Counted from the stretch's first letter, positions 1 through 7,718 are shown. The stretch: 14,397 bases of DNA from Rhodoferax sp. UBA5149 (GCF_002413825.1 NZ_DHXT01000085.1:14026-28422), one strand, 5' to 3'. The notes: generated from the sequence alone by a model not told the origin. Made by a program: numbers and translations.

Positions 1-413
1 CGCACACTGGAGTGGCGCTCATACGGCTCGATATGGATGTCGCTGGCGCCGTCGCGCGCGGCCTGCGTCAGCAGCGCATTGAGCATGCGGATGATGGGCG
101 CGTCGTCCGAGGTTTCCAGCAAGTCCTCGATCGCCGGCAGATCCTGCATCATGCGCGACAGATCGGCGTCGCTCTCGACCTCGCTGACCACGGTGGCGGC
201 GCTCGATTCACCCTGCGCGTAGGCCGCGCTGATGCGCTGAATCAGGGCCTGCGCGCTCAGCGCCTCCAACTGGTGCACCGGGTATTTGCGCATGATTTCG
301 CTCACCGCGCTGGCGCCCGAGTCGGGATGCACGCACAGTGTCAGGTCACCCGACTCGTCCTCCAGCAGCAACTGGTGGGTGCGGGCAAAGGCGTAGGGCA
401 GCGGGTAGCGCAT
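1..413 (-). CDS. gspE: GspE, type II secretion assembly ATPase (N-terminal part, runs off left edge)
   Basis: Only the first 137 codons are inside the window; the frame is open to base 1. The visible protein begins [14 protein letters not shown] and reaches the segment [13 protein letters not shown] followed by [12 protein letters not shown] (about residues 103-130), which is characteristic of the GspE/PilB secretion-ATPase family just before the nucleotide-binding domain. The Walker A, Asp-box, Walker B and zinc-binding motifs would lie beyond the edge and cannot be judged. In the family this cytoplasmic hexameric ATPase docks on GspL and GspF and powers pseudopilus assembly. The ATG at 413 lies 15 nt after the gspD stop with only a weak ribosome site (CGGAAT), so it is probably translated by coupling within the gsp operon. 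Residues 1-100 form the short N1/N2-type domain expected to contact GspL. Confidence 0.93.
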   Translation of the reverse strand, partial: MRYPLPYAFARTHQLLLEDESGDLTLCVHPDSGASAVSEIMRKYPVHQLEALSAQALIQRISAAYAQGESSAATVVSEVESDADLSRMMQDLPAIEDLLETSDDAPIIRMLNALLTQAARDGASDIHIEPYERHSSV

Positions 414-428
414 GGCAGCCAATTCCGC

Positions 429-2486
429 TCAGGGTTGCGTGAGGATGGCCGGTAACGGCTTGGTCGGCGCAACCGGCAGGGCGGGCAACTGCGCGGCCTC
501 GTTGATCGGCAGCAACTGGCTCGGTACCGGCTGCGCGTCTTTCATGCCGGTGCGCATCAAATCGTAGCGGTCCATTGACAAGCGATCGGCAGCCTGCGCG
601 TCGCGCACCACCACAGGTCGCAAAAACACCATCAGGTTGGTCTTCTTGTGGGTGCGTGCATCGCTTTTGAACAGATTGCCAAAAAACGGTACATCGCCCA
701 GGCCCGGCACTTTTTGCTGGTTGCCGGTAAAGTCGTCCTGCAGCAGCCCGCCCAGGACCACCACCGCGCCATCGTCGACCAGTACATTGGTCTCAATCGT
801 ACGCTTGTTGGTGATGGGGCCATTGGCCGAGTCGCTGGCGACGCTCGACACCTCCTGGTAAATGACCAGCTTGATGGTGCCGTTCTCGCTGATCTGCGGC
901 TTGACTTTGAGCGTCAGGCCGACGTCCTTGCGCTCCACGGTGGTGAACGGGTTGACCGTGCCGTTGCTGCCGCTGCTGCCGGTGCTGGCAAATTGGCCGG
1001 TGACAAAAGGCACGTTCTGACCAATCGTGATCTTGGCTTCTTCATTGTCCAGCGTCAGCAGATTGGGGGTGGACAGCACATTGCCGCTGCCGCTGGTTTC
1101 CAGAAAGCGCGCCAGAAATCCCAGCACGTAGACGCCATTGGTTTGGTGCGCGATCCCCAGATTGAGACCCGGCCCAGGCGCCACCGCGCCGGTGGCGCCC
1201 TGCGTCGCCAGGTTGAGGATGTTGTTGCCGAGGGTGCCGAAGTTGGTGCCGAGCAGGCCAATGTTGGGGCTGCCCGCGTTGCCCAAAGCGCCCTGCCACT
1301 GAATGCCGAACTCAGCCGCCTTGTCCGAGCTGACCTCGGCAATCAGGCTCTCGACAAAGACCTGGGCGCGACGGCCGTCGAGCTTGTCGATGACGGCGCG
1401 CAGCTGCCGGTATTGCGGCTCGGGGGCGGTGATGATGAGCGAATTGGTGGCGACGTCGGCCTGTACTTGTCCGCCGGTGGCAGCGGCTGCGGCCGGTGGT
1501 GGCGCGCCAGCGGTCGCGATCACGGCGGCGGGGGCCTGGCCGGTCATGGCGGCGCGCAAGGTGGCGGCCAGCTTGGTGGCGTCGGCGTTCTTCAGGTAAA
1601 CGACGTAAATGTTGCCGGCCCGGCCGTTGCTGCCGGTGTCGGCGGGCTGATCGAGTTTCTCCACCAAAGACTTCACCAAGGCCACGCGGGCCGGGTTGGC
1701 GGCGCGCAGAATCAGGGTGTTGCTACGCGGCTCGGCCACCAGGATGGTTTTGAATGAGGTGTCCAGCTGACCAGCGGGCGCGCCGGCGCCGGACGACTCC
1801 ATCAGCCGCAGCACCAGCGGCGCCAGATCAACGGCAATCGCATGCTTGAGCGGCAGGATTTCGACATCGGTGGCGTTGGACACGTCCATGGCGGCAATGA
1901 TGCGTGCCATGCGGCGCAGGTTGTCGGCGTAGTCGGTGATGACCAGCGCATTGGTGCCGGGGCTGACGTTGATGGTGTTGTTGGGGCTGATCAGCGGGCG
2001 CAGGATCGGCACCAGGTTGTTGGCTGATTCGTAGTTGAGTTTGAAAATCTGCGTGGTGATCTGGTTGCCGGTGGCGCCGCCACCCGCGTCGCTCACGGAG
2101 ACCGCCCCACTCTGCAGCTTGGCGTCGGCCTCGGGCACCACCTTGTACAAGCCGGCTGACTCCACCATGGTGAAGCCCTGCAGGCGCAGTGCGGCCAGGA
2201 ACTGGTTCATGGCGTCGGCACGGCTCACCGGTTTTTCGGTGACCAGTGTCAGCGTGCCCTTGACGCGCGGATCGACCACCACATTGGCGCCCGTGATGCT
2301 GGCCATGGTGCGCGCCACCGCCTCGATCTCGGCGTTGCTGAAGTTCAGGGTGACGGGCTCACCCGAGCGGCTTCCGGTCTGCGCCTGCAAATTTATAGAA
2401 AAAAGGCCGGTAGCTCCCGCCATTATTGCGCTGACAGCTATTGAATAAATAGCAGCTTTGGAGGACCGGAAGACGCGATGTTTCAT
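429..2486 (-). CDS. gspD: GspD, type II secretion outer-membrane secretin
   Basis: 685 aa, a normal length for the family. A basic N-terminus (MKHRVFRSSK) and a hydrophobic stretch ending near LQAQ (about residue 36) form a signal peptide. The N0 domain covers about 41-118, and N1, N2 and N3 cover about 145-205, 207-280 and 290-370. The N3 region carries a variable Ala/Pro-rich loop (about 317-340). The secretin barrel domain spans about 375-625 and contains the hallmark VPGLGDVPFFGNLF (593-606) followed by KKTNLMVFLRP. The C-terminal tail (640-685) is Pro-rich; I see no clear pilotin-binding motif. GspD forms the outer-membrane channel for folded exoproteins and contacts GspC through N0. It starts 6 nt after the gspN stop with a poor ribosome site, suggesting coupled translation. 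Oddity: the signal-peptide core (residues 12-28) is encoded by a copy of a dispersed palindromic repeat (2405-2453). Confidence 0.97.
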   Translation of the reverse strand: MKHRVFRSSKAAIYSIAVSAIMAGATGLFSINLQAQTGSRSGEPVTLNFSNAEIEAVARTMASITGANVVVDPRVKGTLTLVTEKPVSRADAMNQFLAALRLQGFTMVESAGLYKVVPEADAKLQSGAVSVSDAGGGATGNQITTQIFKLNYESANNLVPILRPLISPNNTINVSPGTNALVITDYADNLRRMARIIAAMDVSNATDVEILPLKHAIAVDLAPLVLRLMESSGAGAPAGQLDTSFKTILVAEPRSNTLILRAANPARVALVKSLVEKLDQPADTGSNGRAGNIYVVYLKNADATKLAATLRAAMTGQAPAAVIATAGAPPPAAAAATGGQVQADVATNSLIITAPEPQYRQLRAVIDKLDGRRAQVFVESLIAEVSSDKAAEFGIQWQGALGNAGSPNIGLLGTNFGTLGNNILNLATQGATGAVAPGPGLNLGIAHQTNGVYVLGFLARFLETSGSGNVLSTPNLLTLDNEEAKITIGQNVPFVTGQFASTGSSGSNGTVNPFTTVERKDVGLTLKVKPQISENGTIKLVIYQEVSSVASDSANGPITNKRTIETNVLVDDGAVVVLGGLLQDDFTGNQQKVPGLGDVPFFGNLFKSDARTHKKTNLMVFLRPVVVRDAQAADRLSMDRYDLMRTGMKDAQPVPSQLLPINEAAQLPALPVAPTKPLPAILTQP
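2405..2453 (+). repeat. Palindrome-bearing dispersed repeat, copy A, inside the gspD signal-peptide codons
   Basis: A 49-bp segment that aligns with 4014-4063 read on the opposite strand: by hand, 36 of 50 columns are identical with one gap. Shared blocks include GTAGCTCCCG, CAGCTATT and ATAGC, and seven of the thirteen substitutions are transitions. One end is an inverted repeat, GCTATT-gaata-AATAGC (2437-2453). Its G+C is about 51%, lower than the surrounding genes. The segment is in frame and encodes AIYSIAVSAIMAGATGL of GspD. The AGCTATT...ATAGC arm plus a nearby GGC-rich end resembles, from memory, repeats that are common between genes in Comamonadaceae; I could not verify this. Confidence 0.65.
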
Positions 2487-2492
2487 ACAGAT

Positions 2493-3335
2493 TCAACCTA
2501 CTTTGATGATGGCGCGTGCGCCGTCGCGACGCCCGATGATGTTCAGAAGATTCGACAAGGCGTCCAGGCGCTCCGCTGCGGCGCTGGCGATGCCGTCGAA
2601 CCGGAGTCTTGAACCCACCCATTGGCCGGTGCCGGACAATTGTAGGCTGCCCTCCAGCGTGCTGAGCGCAAAGCTGGGCGCGGCGCCCCCTTGCAGCGTG
2701 ACGCGGTAGCTGCCCATGGGCTTGAGGGTGGACAGGCGCGACGAGATCTGCGTGGCGTCGAGTTGGGCGCGCCCGGCCAGCAGCAGGCGCCCGGCCGCCC
2801 ATTCCATCGTCAGCCCCTGCGTCGAAAGGTTCAACTGGCCTTCGGGCTGCACCGTGTTCCAGGGCGTGCCGAGCCCGGCCAGCGCCTGGGCCGGCCATTG
2901 CGACAGGCTGTCGGCCAGCACCAGCCGAGCGCCACCCCAGCGCGGCAGCAGGCTCACCTGCCAGGGCTGCCGCATGCAGCAGTCGGCGTTCAGATCGGCC
3001 AGCAGACCCAAGCCCTTGAGCCGAATCTGCCACGCCAGCCGTCCGGGCAGGGCGGCTGAATCCTCGCTGCCCGCACCGCCGGTCAGCGTGAGCCGGGCCG
3101 AGCCGTTCCAGACCGTGCCGCGCGCGTCTTCCAACACGATTCGCCCATTGAAGCCCTGTTGCACCGCTGCGGCGAGCCAGCGCGCCGGGGCATTGAGCAG
3201 TAGCGCCAGCAGCAGCCCGACTAGCGCCCCGGCCAGCGCCCAGGCCCGCGGTGATCGCAGGTGCGACGGATAGTGAGGTGTCGTTCCAGGCCGGGTTCGG
3301 GATGCTGTTCGCGGTGTGGCTGTGAGGCGGATCAT
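2493..3335 (-). CDS. gspN: GspN, type II secretion system protein N
   Basis: 280 aa. One transmembrane segment (about residues 31-48, AWALAGALVGLLLALLLN) is followed by a periplasmic domain with Trp/Gly-rich beta-strand patterns such as ARGTVWNGSARLTL and a C-terminal LNIIGRRDGARAIIKVG. This arrangement and the place between gspM and gspD match GspN. In systems that have it, GspN is an accessory inner-membrane/periplasmic component whose exact role is poorly defined. The ATG at 3335 is the only conventional start upstream of the membrane segment in this frame. It gives an unusually long basic N-terminal tail of about 30 residues and has no clear ribosome site, so the start is less certain than the gene. 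It lies 48 nt after the gspM stop, the largest gap within the operon. Confidence 0.88.
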   Translation of the reverse strand: MIRLTATPRTASRTRPGTTPHYPSHLRSPRAWALAGALVGLLLALLLNAPARWLAAAVQQGFNGRIVLEDARGTVWNGSARLTLTGGAGSEDSAALPGRLAWQIRLKGLGLLADLNADCCMRQPWQVSLLPRWGGARLVLADSLSQWPAQALAGLGTPWNTVQPEGQLNLSTQGLTMEWAAGRLLLAGRAQLDATQISSRLSTLKPMGSYRVTLQGGAAPSFALSTLEGSLQLSGTGQWVGSRLRFDGIASAAAERLDALSNLLNIIGRRDGARAIIKVG

Positions 3336-3383
3336 GGCGCGGCGTGTGCGTGAGTGTGATCCGGGCGGCAGCTTGGCAGTCGC

Positions 3384-3881
3384 TCAGCGTGCGCTCAGGG
3401 TCAGCACCAGGGTACCGTCCCAGGTGAGCGCCGCGCCCGCGGCCCCGACCGCGCCGCGCACCAGCCGCGCCTCGGTTGGCACCGCGCGCGCGTTCAGGCG
3501 GGCCTGCGCCAGCCATTGCGCCAGGGCGTCGGCGGAGATGCCTTTGAGGGTGACCGTCACGCGCTCACCCGCCACCACCAGCTGCGCCGTGTTCCCCAGG
3601 GACTTGACCGAGGCCTCCAGCAGGCGCCGCGCGTCGGCCAGGGTGATGTGGGGCTGGGCCTGCAGCACTTTGGCCTGCGCTTGCAGGCGCTGCATCTGCT
3701 GCAGTTGCACGTCCAGCGCCGCGCGCTGCTTCTCGGCCGCCTTCAGGGTCGCCAGGGCCGGCGCCAGCGCCAGCCACCACAACACAGCCGCCAGCACCAG
3801 CGCCAGCGCGGCCAGCAGCAGACGCTGCTCGCGGCGGGACACCAGGCGCCAACGCGCTTGAAGAATGAGCAGCGGTTTCAT
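3384..3881 (-). CDS. gspM: GspM, type II secretion inner-membrane platform protein
   Basis: 165 aa. A short cytoplasmic N-terminus rich in Arg (residues 1-20) is followed by one membrane segment (about 21-41, LLLAALALVLAAVLWWLALAP). A Gln/Leu-rich stretch predicted to be coiled coil (about 45-76) comes next, and then a small periplasmic ferredoxin-like domain (about 85-165). This is the standard GspM layout. GspM pairs with GspL in the inner-membrane assembly platform and helps link the ATPase to the pseudopilus. The start ATG overlaps the gspL stop as ATGA (3878-3881), so translation is probably coupled to gspL and supports balanced L/M production. Confidence 0.93.
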   Translation of the reverse strand: MKPLLILQARWRLVSRREQRLLLAALALVLAAVLWWLALAPALATLKAAEKQRAALDVQLQQMQRLQAQAKVLQAQPHITLADARRLLEASVKSLGNTAQLVVAGERVTVTLKGISADALAQWLAQARLNARAVPTEARLVRGAVGAAGAALTWDGTLVLTLSAR

Positions 3882-5107
3882 AGGCCAGACACCTGTTTGA
3901 TCAGCACGCTATCGCCCTCGCCGCTGACGGCGTAGCCCTGCGACCTGAGTTTGAAAGAGATCGAGGAGATCTCCTCCTCGCTGAGTTTGAGGCCCTTCAG
4001 GCGAGCCTCGCCAGCTATGAATTGAATAGCTGATGGTGCAGTACCGACGGGAGCTACAGAGCCAAAAGCAGCCAGGATGCTCTCCAGGTCGCGACCCGAT
4101 GGCGCGCCACTGGCCTGCTGCAGCGCGGCCACTTCCTTGGCCATCTGAACCGGGGCGTCGATCACCACGCGCACGTTGGGGAAGGTGGTGGTCAGCACCT
4201 CGCGAATGGCCAGCCGCTGGACGCTGAGCAAGGATTGCTCTTTCCAGGCCCAGGCGTTCAAGCCCGCCAGGTTGATCGCCAGCAGCGCCAGCAAGGCCAG
4301 CCGGGCGGCGCGCCAGCGGGGCGAGCGCGCGAAGCTGCTGATCCAGGCCGACCAGCGCTTCCAGGTTCTGGCGCTGCTTGAATTCACCAAGTCAAACTGC
4401 GCCAAGTCCCAGGCCCCCTGCGCCGCCTGCAATTGGCGCTGCGCACTTTGCTGCAGCGTGACTGTGCGCTTGAACAGCTGCTCCGCCAAGGCGACGACGG
4501 CGGGCTCCGCCACAATGGTTTTTTCTTCCGGCCAGTTCAAAAGCGCGACCGAGGCCTTGGACAAGGGCCACACGGCGACGCTGCCCTGGGCGGCGCAAAC
4601 CATGTGGGCGGCGTCGGGCTCGCCCATCACATACAGCGTGTCGCCGAGGGACTCGGGCGCGAACTCGGGCACGATGCGACTGACCGGTCGCCCGGACTGC
4701 TCCAGCGCTTGCAGGGCGGCTCGCAACCAGGCCCGCTCGCACACCGCCACCCACACCGGCGCATCGGTGGCGGGCCGGGGCTCGATCGCAAAATGCAGCT
4801 GCTCGGTGTCGTCCAGCAGGCGGTCTTCGAGCAGGCCTTCGAGCACCGAGCGCACGCGCAAGGCACCCCCTTCCTGGAAAAAATGACGGCCCAGCGTTCC
4901 TTTGGGCAATTGCACCTGGTGCCAGGACAGGTGCTGCGCCGTCACCACCGCCACCACGTCGCCGCCCGCTTTGCCGACCAGCGGCAACAAGGCCAGCGGC
5001 GCGCGCGACTGTTCGCCCAGGGTGCTGCCATCGGGTGTCAGAACGTAGTCGTACAGGGCGCCCGGGTCGGCAGGCTCGGGCGGAAGGGTGACGATCAGGG
5101 TGGTCAT
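3878..5107 (-). CDS. gspL: GspL, type II secretion inner-membrane platform protein
   Basis: 409 aa. The large N-terminal cytoplasmic domain (about 1-262) has the actin-like fold of the family and binds GspE. One membrane segment follows (about 268-287, ARLALLALLAINLAGLNAWA), then a periplasmic domain (about 290-409) ending in the motif EARLKGLKLS and GYAVSGEGDSVLIKQ, typical of the GspL C-terminal ferredoxin-like domain. GspL anchors the ATPase to the inner membrane and partners GspM. Start ATG at 5107 lies 16 nt after the gspK stop; no strong ribosome site is visible. Oddity: residues 349-365 (GSVAPVGTAPSAIQFIA) are encoded by the second copy of a palindromic repeat (4014-4063), yet they join smoothly to the conserved EARLKG segment. 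Confidence 0.95.
   Translation of the reverse strand: MTTLIVTLPPEPADPGALYDYVLTPDGSTLGEQSRAPLALLPLVGKAGGDVVAVVTAQHLSWHQVQLPKGTLGRHFFQEGGALRVRSVLEGLLEDRLLDDTEQLHFAIEPRPATDAPVWVAVCERAWLRAALQALEQSGRPVSRIVPEFAPESLGDTLYVMGEPDAAHMVCAAQGSVAVWPLSKASVALLNWPEEKTIVAEPAVVALAEQLFKRTVTLQQSAQRQLQAAQGAWDLAQFDLVNSSSARTWKRWSAWISSFARSPRWRAARLALLALLAINLAGLNAWAWKEQSLLSVQRLAIREVLTTTFPNVRVVIDAPVQMAKEVAALQQASGAPSGRDLESILAAFGSVAPVGTAPSAIQFIAGEARLKGLKLSEEEISSISFKLRSQGYAVSGEGDSVLIKQVSGL
4014..4063 (-). repeat. Palindrome-bearing dispersed repeat, copy B, inside gspL codons
   Basis: A 50-bp segment which, read on the minus strand, aligns with 2405-2453 on the plus strand (36 of 50 columns identical by hand). The inverted repeat AGCTAT-gaattga-ATAGCT (4013-4031, plus-strand reading) sits at one end and the GTAGCTCCCG block near the other. 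The coding strand of gspL is the same strand as the element, whereas in gspD it is the complement, so the two copies encode unrelated peptides. Both copies lack stop codons in the frame used. Confidence 0.62.
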
Positions 5108-5123
5108 AAGTGCTTGTCGAGGG

Positions 5124-6149
5124 TCATTGTAGAGCGGCGCCAGCGGGCGCCACAGCGCGCTGGCGCCAGAGTGTTTTCACCTCCAGACCATCGCGCTGCA
5201 CCACGGATATCTCTTGCACGGTGGTCTGTTCCAGGCGCAGACTGCCGCGCACTTCAAAGAAGCGCGATGACACGCTGTGCTGCGTCGCATCGAACTTGGC
5301 GGCGGCATTGCCGCTCATTTTGCTGGCATCGCTGAGCGTGGCCAGGTGCGTGACGTCGCGCTCACTCACCAAGTGGTGGGCGTTGGCCAGGTCAAAGCCG
5401 TCGATACAGGCGTAAATCACTTCGGCCGGGGCGGTGTTGAGGTTGACCGGCGTGCGCACCGGCAAGATCGTGATGAAAGGGCGCAACACGGCGATGCTGC
5501 GAGGCGACAAGCCGACCCAGGCCAACTGGTCTATTTCTCGCGGCCACAGCGGTGCGCCCGCCGTGTCCTCAGGAGCCGCTGTGGTCGGCGCTGCGGCAGT
5601 CGGTGCACCGCCGGTCGGCGTGCCTTGTGCCAGGCGCAGTTTGTCGATCATCAGCGCCAGTTCGTCCTCCGGCAGATTGAGCAGCTTGAACAGCCGGGCA
5701 AAAGCCGCCTGGCTGGGCTCGTCAATTTTCCCGCCTTGCACCAGGTTGAACACGTTCAGCCGTGACTGCAAATCGGTGATCTGACCCGACAGAAAAGCCT
5801 CCTGCGCGGCATCGGCCGCCTGCGCGTCGCTGCGGTCGGCGGCCAGAAAGGTCGACAGACGCGCTTGCGCCAGCGGCACGGCCCAGGGCTCGGCCAGATG
5901 GTCGGCGCCGCCTTTGCGGCCATCCTCGCGCAGGATCAGCCGCGCCCAATCGAGGGCGCCGGTCAGTATCCAGGCCGACTGCGTGCGGGCGCGCTCCGCT
6001 GTTTCGACCTCAACCGCGCGCCATTGCTGCCACAGCGTGGCGGACGCCAGCGTGGCCACCAGCACCACGGTCAGCATGGCGGTCAGGATGGCGGCACCGC
6101 CTTGCGCCGCGCCGCCCGGAGGCCGCCTTGCTTGCTTCATTGGCCTCAT
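5124..6149 (-). CDS. gspK: GspK, type II secretion tip minor pseudopilin
   Basis: 341 aa from the chosen start. The N-terminus has the prepilin form, AQGGAAILTAMLTVVL, with glycine before a hydrophobic helix (about residues 17-39). As usual for GspK, the glutamate at mature position 5 found in the other pseudopilins is absent. The motif PVNLNTAPAEVI, part of the alpha-helical insertion of GspK, is present. An Ala/Pro/Thr-rich linker occupies about 177-202. GspK caps the pseudopilus together with GspI and GspJ. The frame is open upstream to 6344, but that extension lies inside gspJ. I choose ATG 6149 because it overlaps the gspJ stop as ATGA (6146-6149) and gives a normal short leader; ATG 6140 is an alternative. 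Processing would be by a prepilin peptidase encoded elsewhere. Confidence 0.93.
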   Translation of the reverse strand: MRPMKQARRPPGGAAQGGAAILTAMLTVVLVATLASATLWQQWRAVEVETAERARTQSAWILTGALDWARLILREDGRKGGADHLAEPWAVPLAQARLSTFLAADRSDAQAADAAQEAFLSGQITDLQSRLNVFNLVQGGKIDEPSQAAFARLFKLLNLPEDELALMIDKLRLAQGTPTGGAPTAAAPTTAAPEDTAGAPLWPREIDQLAWVGLSPRSIAVLRPFITILPVRTPVNLNTAPAEVIYACIDGFDLANAHHLVSERDVTHLATLSDASKMSGNAAAKFDATQHSVSSRFFEVRGSLRLEQTTVQEISVVQRDGLEVKTLWRQRAVAPAGAALQ

Positions 6150-6838
6150 TTGCCACCCCCCACAGTGGGGAGCACCCAATCGCGCGTCAGCGTGCCGCTG
6201 ATCGCCTGGCCCGCGCTCAGCGTCAGCACCAGACGAATGCCGTCCGGAATCGCTGACGCGCCCGCCGTCTGGCCCGCGGTGGCCGCGCCTTCGCTGGAGA
6301 GCGGGTTGCTCCAGGCGTCGCCGCGGAAATAAAAAATTTGCCACTGATCGAGTGCCGCTACCCGGACCTCACGCTGTCGATCTTCCGCGCCGGGGTTCTG
6401 CGCCCACTGGGCCGCCGTTTGCCACGCCGATTGCAATTCATCGCGCGTGGTCAGAGGCGGCGATTGCCAGCGCAGCCACTGGCCACCGCCTTCCATGTTG
6501 CGCCGGGTCCACGCCACCACGCGCAAGCCCTCGCCCGGTGTGGCCGTGCCACGGCGCAGGATGCGCAGGGCGCGGCCGTCCCAATCCAGGCTCGGGGTGT
6601 TGGGCTGCGGCGCCAAGGCGTCCAGGTCAGCGCCCCACTGCGCCAGCCCGGCCTGCAGGGCGAGCACGTCGTCCGCGTGCTGGCGCATCTGCGTCTGCGC
6701 GCGCGTCATGCCGTCCAGACCGCGCCAGCTCAAAGCCGCCATCAGCGCCATCAGGCCGATCGCCACCAGCAACTCAATCAGCGTGAAGCCGCGCAGACCG
6801 CTCGCAAAAAGACCTCGACGAAGTGGCCGCTGACCCAT
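6146..6838 (-). CDS. gspJ: GspJ, type II secretion minor pseudopilin
   Basis: 230 aa. The prepilin peptidase motif LRG|FTLIELLVAI lies at residues 15-27, with Glu at mature position 5, followed by the long N-terminal hydrophobic helix and a globular C-terminal domain with DWDGRALRILRR and QIFYFRGDAWSNP. GspJ forms the tip complex with GspI, GspK and GspH. The start ATG at 6838 shares one base with the gspI stop (TGATG), a classic coupling arrangement. A TTG immediately upstream at 6841 would add one residue and is less likely. The end overlaps gspK by 4 nt. Confidence 0.94.
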   Translation of the reverse strand: MGQRPLRRGLFASGLRGFTLIELLVAIGLMALMAALSWRGLDGMTRAQTQMRQHADDVLALQAGLAQWGADLDALAPQPNTPSLDWDGRALRILRRGTATPGEGLRVVAWTRRNMEGGGQWLRWQSPPLTTRDELQSAWQTAAQWAQNPGAEDRQREVRVAALDQWQIFYFRGDAWSNPLSSEGAATAGQTAGASAIPDGIRLVLTLSAGQAISGTLTRDWVLPTVGGGK

Positions 6839-7224
6839 CAATAGCGCCCAACCACCGTGGACAAACGCAACACGGTGGCCTCGCCACTGAGCACTTGCGC
6901 GTCCACCCGCAAAAAGTTGGGGTTGGGCGTGGCCCGCACCGCCAGTGCCACGGTGAAGACCTGACCGGCCTGCTCACAGGCCACGCTGCTGTCGCCGACG
7001 CCGGGCATCTGTTTCGCCAGGCGCACCTTGACCAACTCATTCTCGGCACAGGACTGGGCCAGCAAGACGTCCGACTGGCGCTGCGCGTTGCGGGTCAGGG
7101 CGGCGGTGGCTTGCAAACCCGCCATCAAGGCGATCGCCACAATGCCCAGGGCCACCAGCACCTCGATCAGGGTAAAACCGCGCGCATGAAATTTCTTCAC
7201 GACCTGACCTGTGATCATCTTCAC
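6838..7224 (-). CDS. gspI: GspI, type II secretion minor pseudopilin
   Basis: 128 aa, normal for the family. The prepilin motif ARG|FTLIEVLVALGIVAIAL begins at residue 14, with Glu at mature position 5; the body ends in RVDAQVLSG and VLRLSTVVGRY, typical of GspI. It nucleates the pseudopilus tip with GspJ and GspK. The start is GTG at 7224, overlapping the gspH stop as GTGA (7221-7224); ATG at 7218 is an alternative that shortens the leader by two residues. The stop shares one base with the gspJ start. Confidence 0.94.
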   Translation of the reverse strand: MKMITGQVVKKFHARGFTLIEVLVALGIVAIALMAGLQATAALTRNAQRQSDVLLAQSCAENELVKVRLAKQMPGVGDSSVACEQAGQVFTVALAVRATPNPNFLRVDAQVLSGEATVLRLSTVVGRY

Positions 7225-7718
7225 GGCACCAGGGGCTGCACGGCAAAAGGGCGTACGCCGTCCGTCGCCAGGCGCACCGTTTTACTGGGTTGACGGCGTG
7301 AGATCAGCACCACTTCTTGCGGCTCAAGAATGGGTTCGGGGCCCAGCAACAAGACCTTCATGACCGTGCTATTCACAGTGTCTGCCACGCCCGTGTCGGG
7401 GTCCAGCCATTGCTCGGGTAAATCGGAATCCGGCGGCCCGGAGGGCGTCAGTCCTTCAAAGCGAAACCCTTGCGCGGTGGCACGCCAGCGCACCGGCAGA
7501 CCGCTGACCCGCGAGCGCGCCCGCGCCGACTCCAGCAGCGCCGCCAGGCGCTCGCCGTCGCGCTCCAGCTGCACCATGGAGGTGTCGCGCATCGCAAAGC
7601 CGACGCCCGCTGAAGCCATGGCGACGATGGCGACGACCACCAGCAACTCCAGCAGCGTGAACCCGGCGCTGCGGCGACGGTCACCGCGCCTAGGGTTGCC
7701 AGCTGCCGATATCTGCAT
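7221..7718 (-). CDS. gspH: GspH, type II secretion minor pseudopilin
   Basis: 165 aa. Prepilin motif SAG|FTLLELLVVVAIVAMASA at about residues 17-34, with Glu at mature position 5. The globular part includes LAALLESARARSRVSGLPVRWR, characteristic of GspH, and a C-terminal RLATDGVRPFAVQPL. GspH links the minor tip complex to the GspG shaft. The frame is open upstream to 7823, but that part lies inside gspG. I choose ATG 7718 because GAGGGT lies about 5-6 nt before it and no other start codon occurs before the prepilin motif. This places the start 29 nt inside gspG, an unusually deep overlap for the operon. Confidence 0.92.
   Translation of the reverse strand: MQISAAGNPRRGDRRRSAGFTLLELLVVVAIVAMASAGVGFAMRDTSMVQLERDGERLAALLESARARSRVSGLPVRWRATAQGFRFEGLTPSGPPDSDLPEQWLDPDTGVADTVNSTVMKVLLLGPEPILEPQEVVLISRRQPSKTVRLATDGVRPFAVQPLVP

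Noticed and set aside
1450..1540. GC-rich, repeat-like stretch in gspD encoding Ala/Pro residues
   Set aside because: This is the variable N3 loop found in many secretins; I see no ordered tandem unit.
648..1757. 369-codon open frame on the plus strand opposite gspD
   Set aside because: It is antisense to the well-supported secretin gene, has no recognisable domain, and such long shadow frames are usual in GC-rich DNA.
2359..3516. 385-codon open frame on the minus strand overlapping gspN, gspD start and gspM end
   Set aside because: It runs through three real genes in another frame, its product is Arg/Ala/Gly-rich without family signatures, and gspN in the other frame is clearly recognisable.
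4433..5335. 300-codon open frame on the plus strand opposite gspL and gspK
   Set aside because: Antisense shadow with a His/Arg/Gly-rich composition typical of the complement of GC-rich coding DNA.
6150..6344. 65-residue N-terminal extension of gspK
   Set aside because: It lies inside gspJ in another frame and would put a long hydrophilic tail before the prepilin motif; the ATGA overlap at 6149 is a better start.
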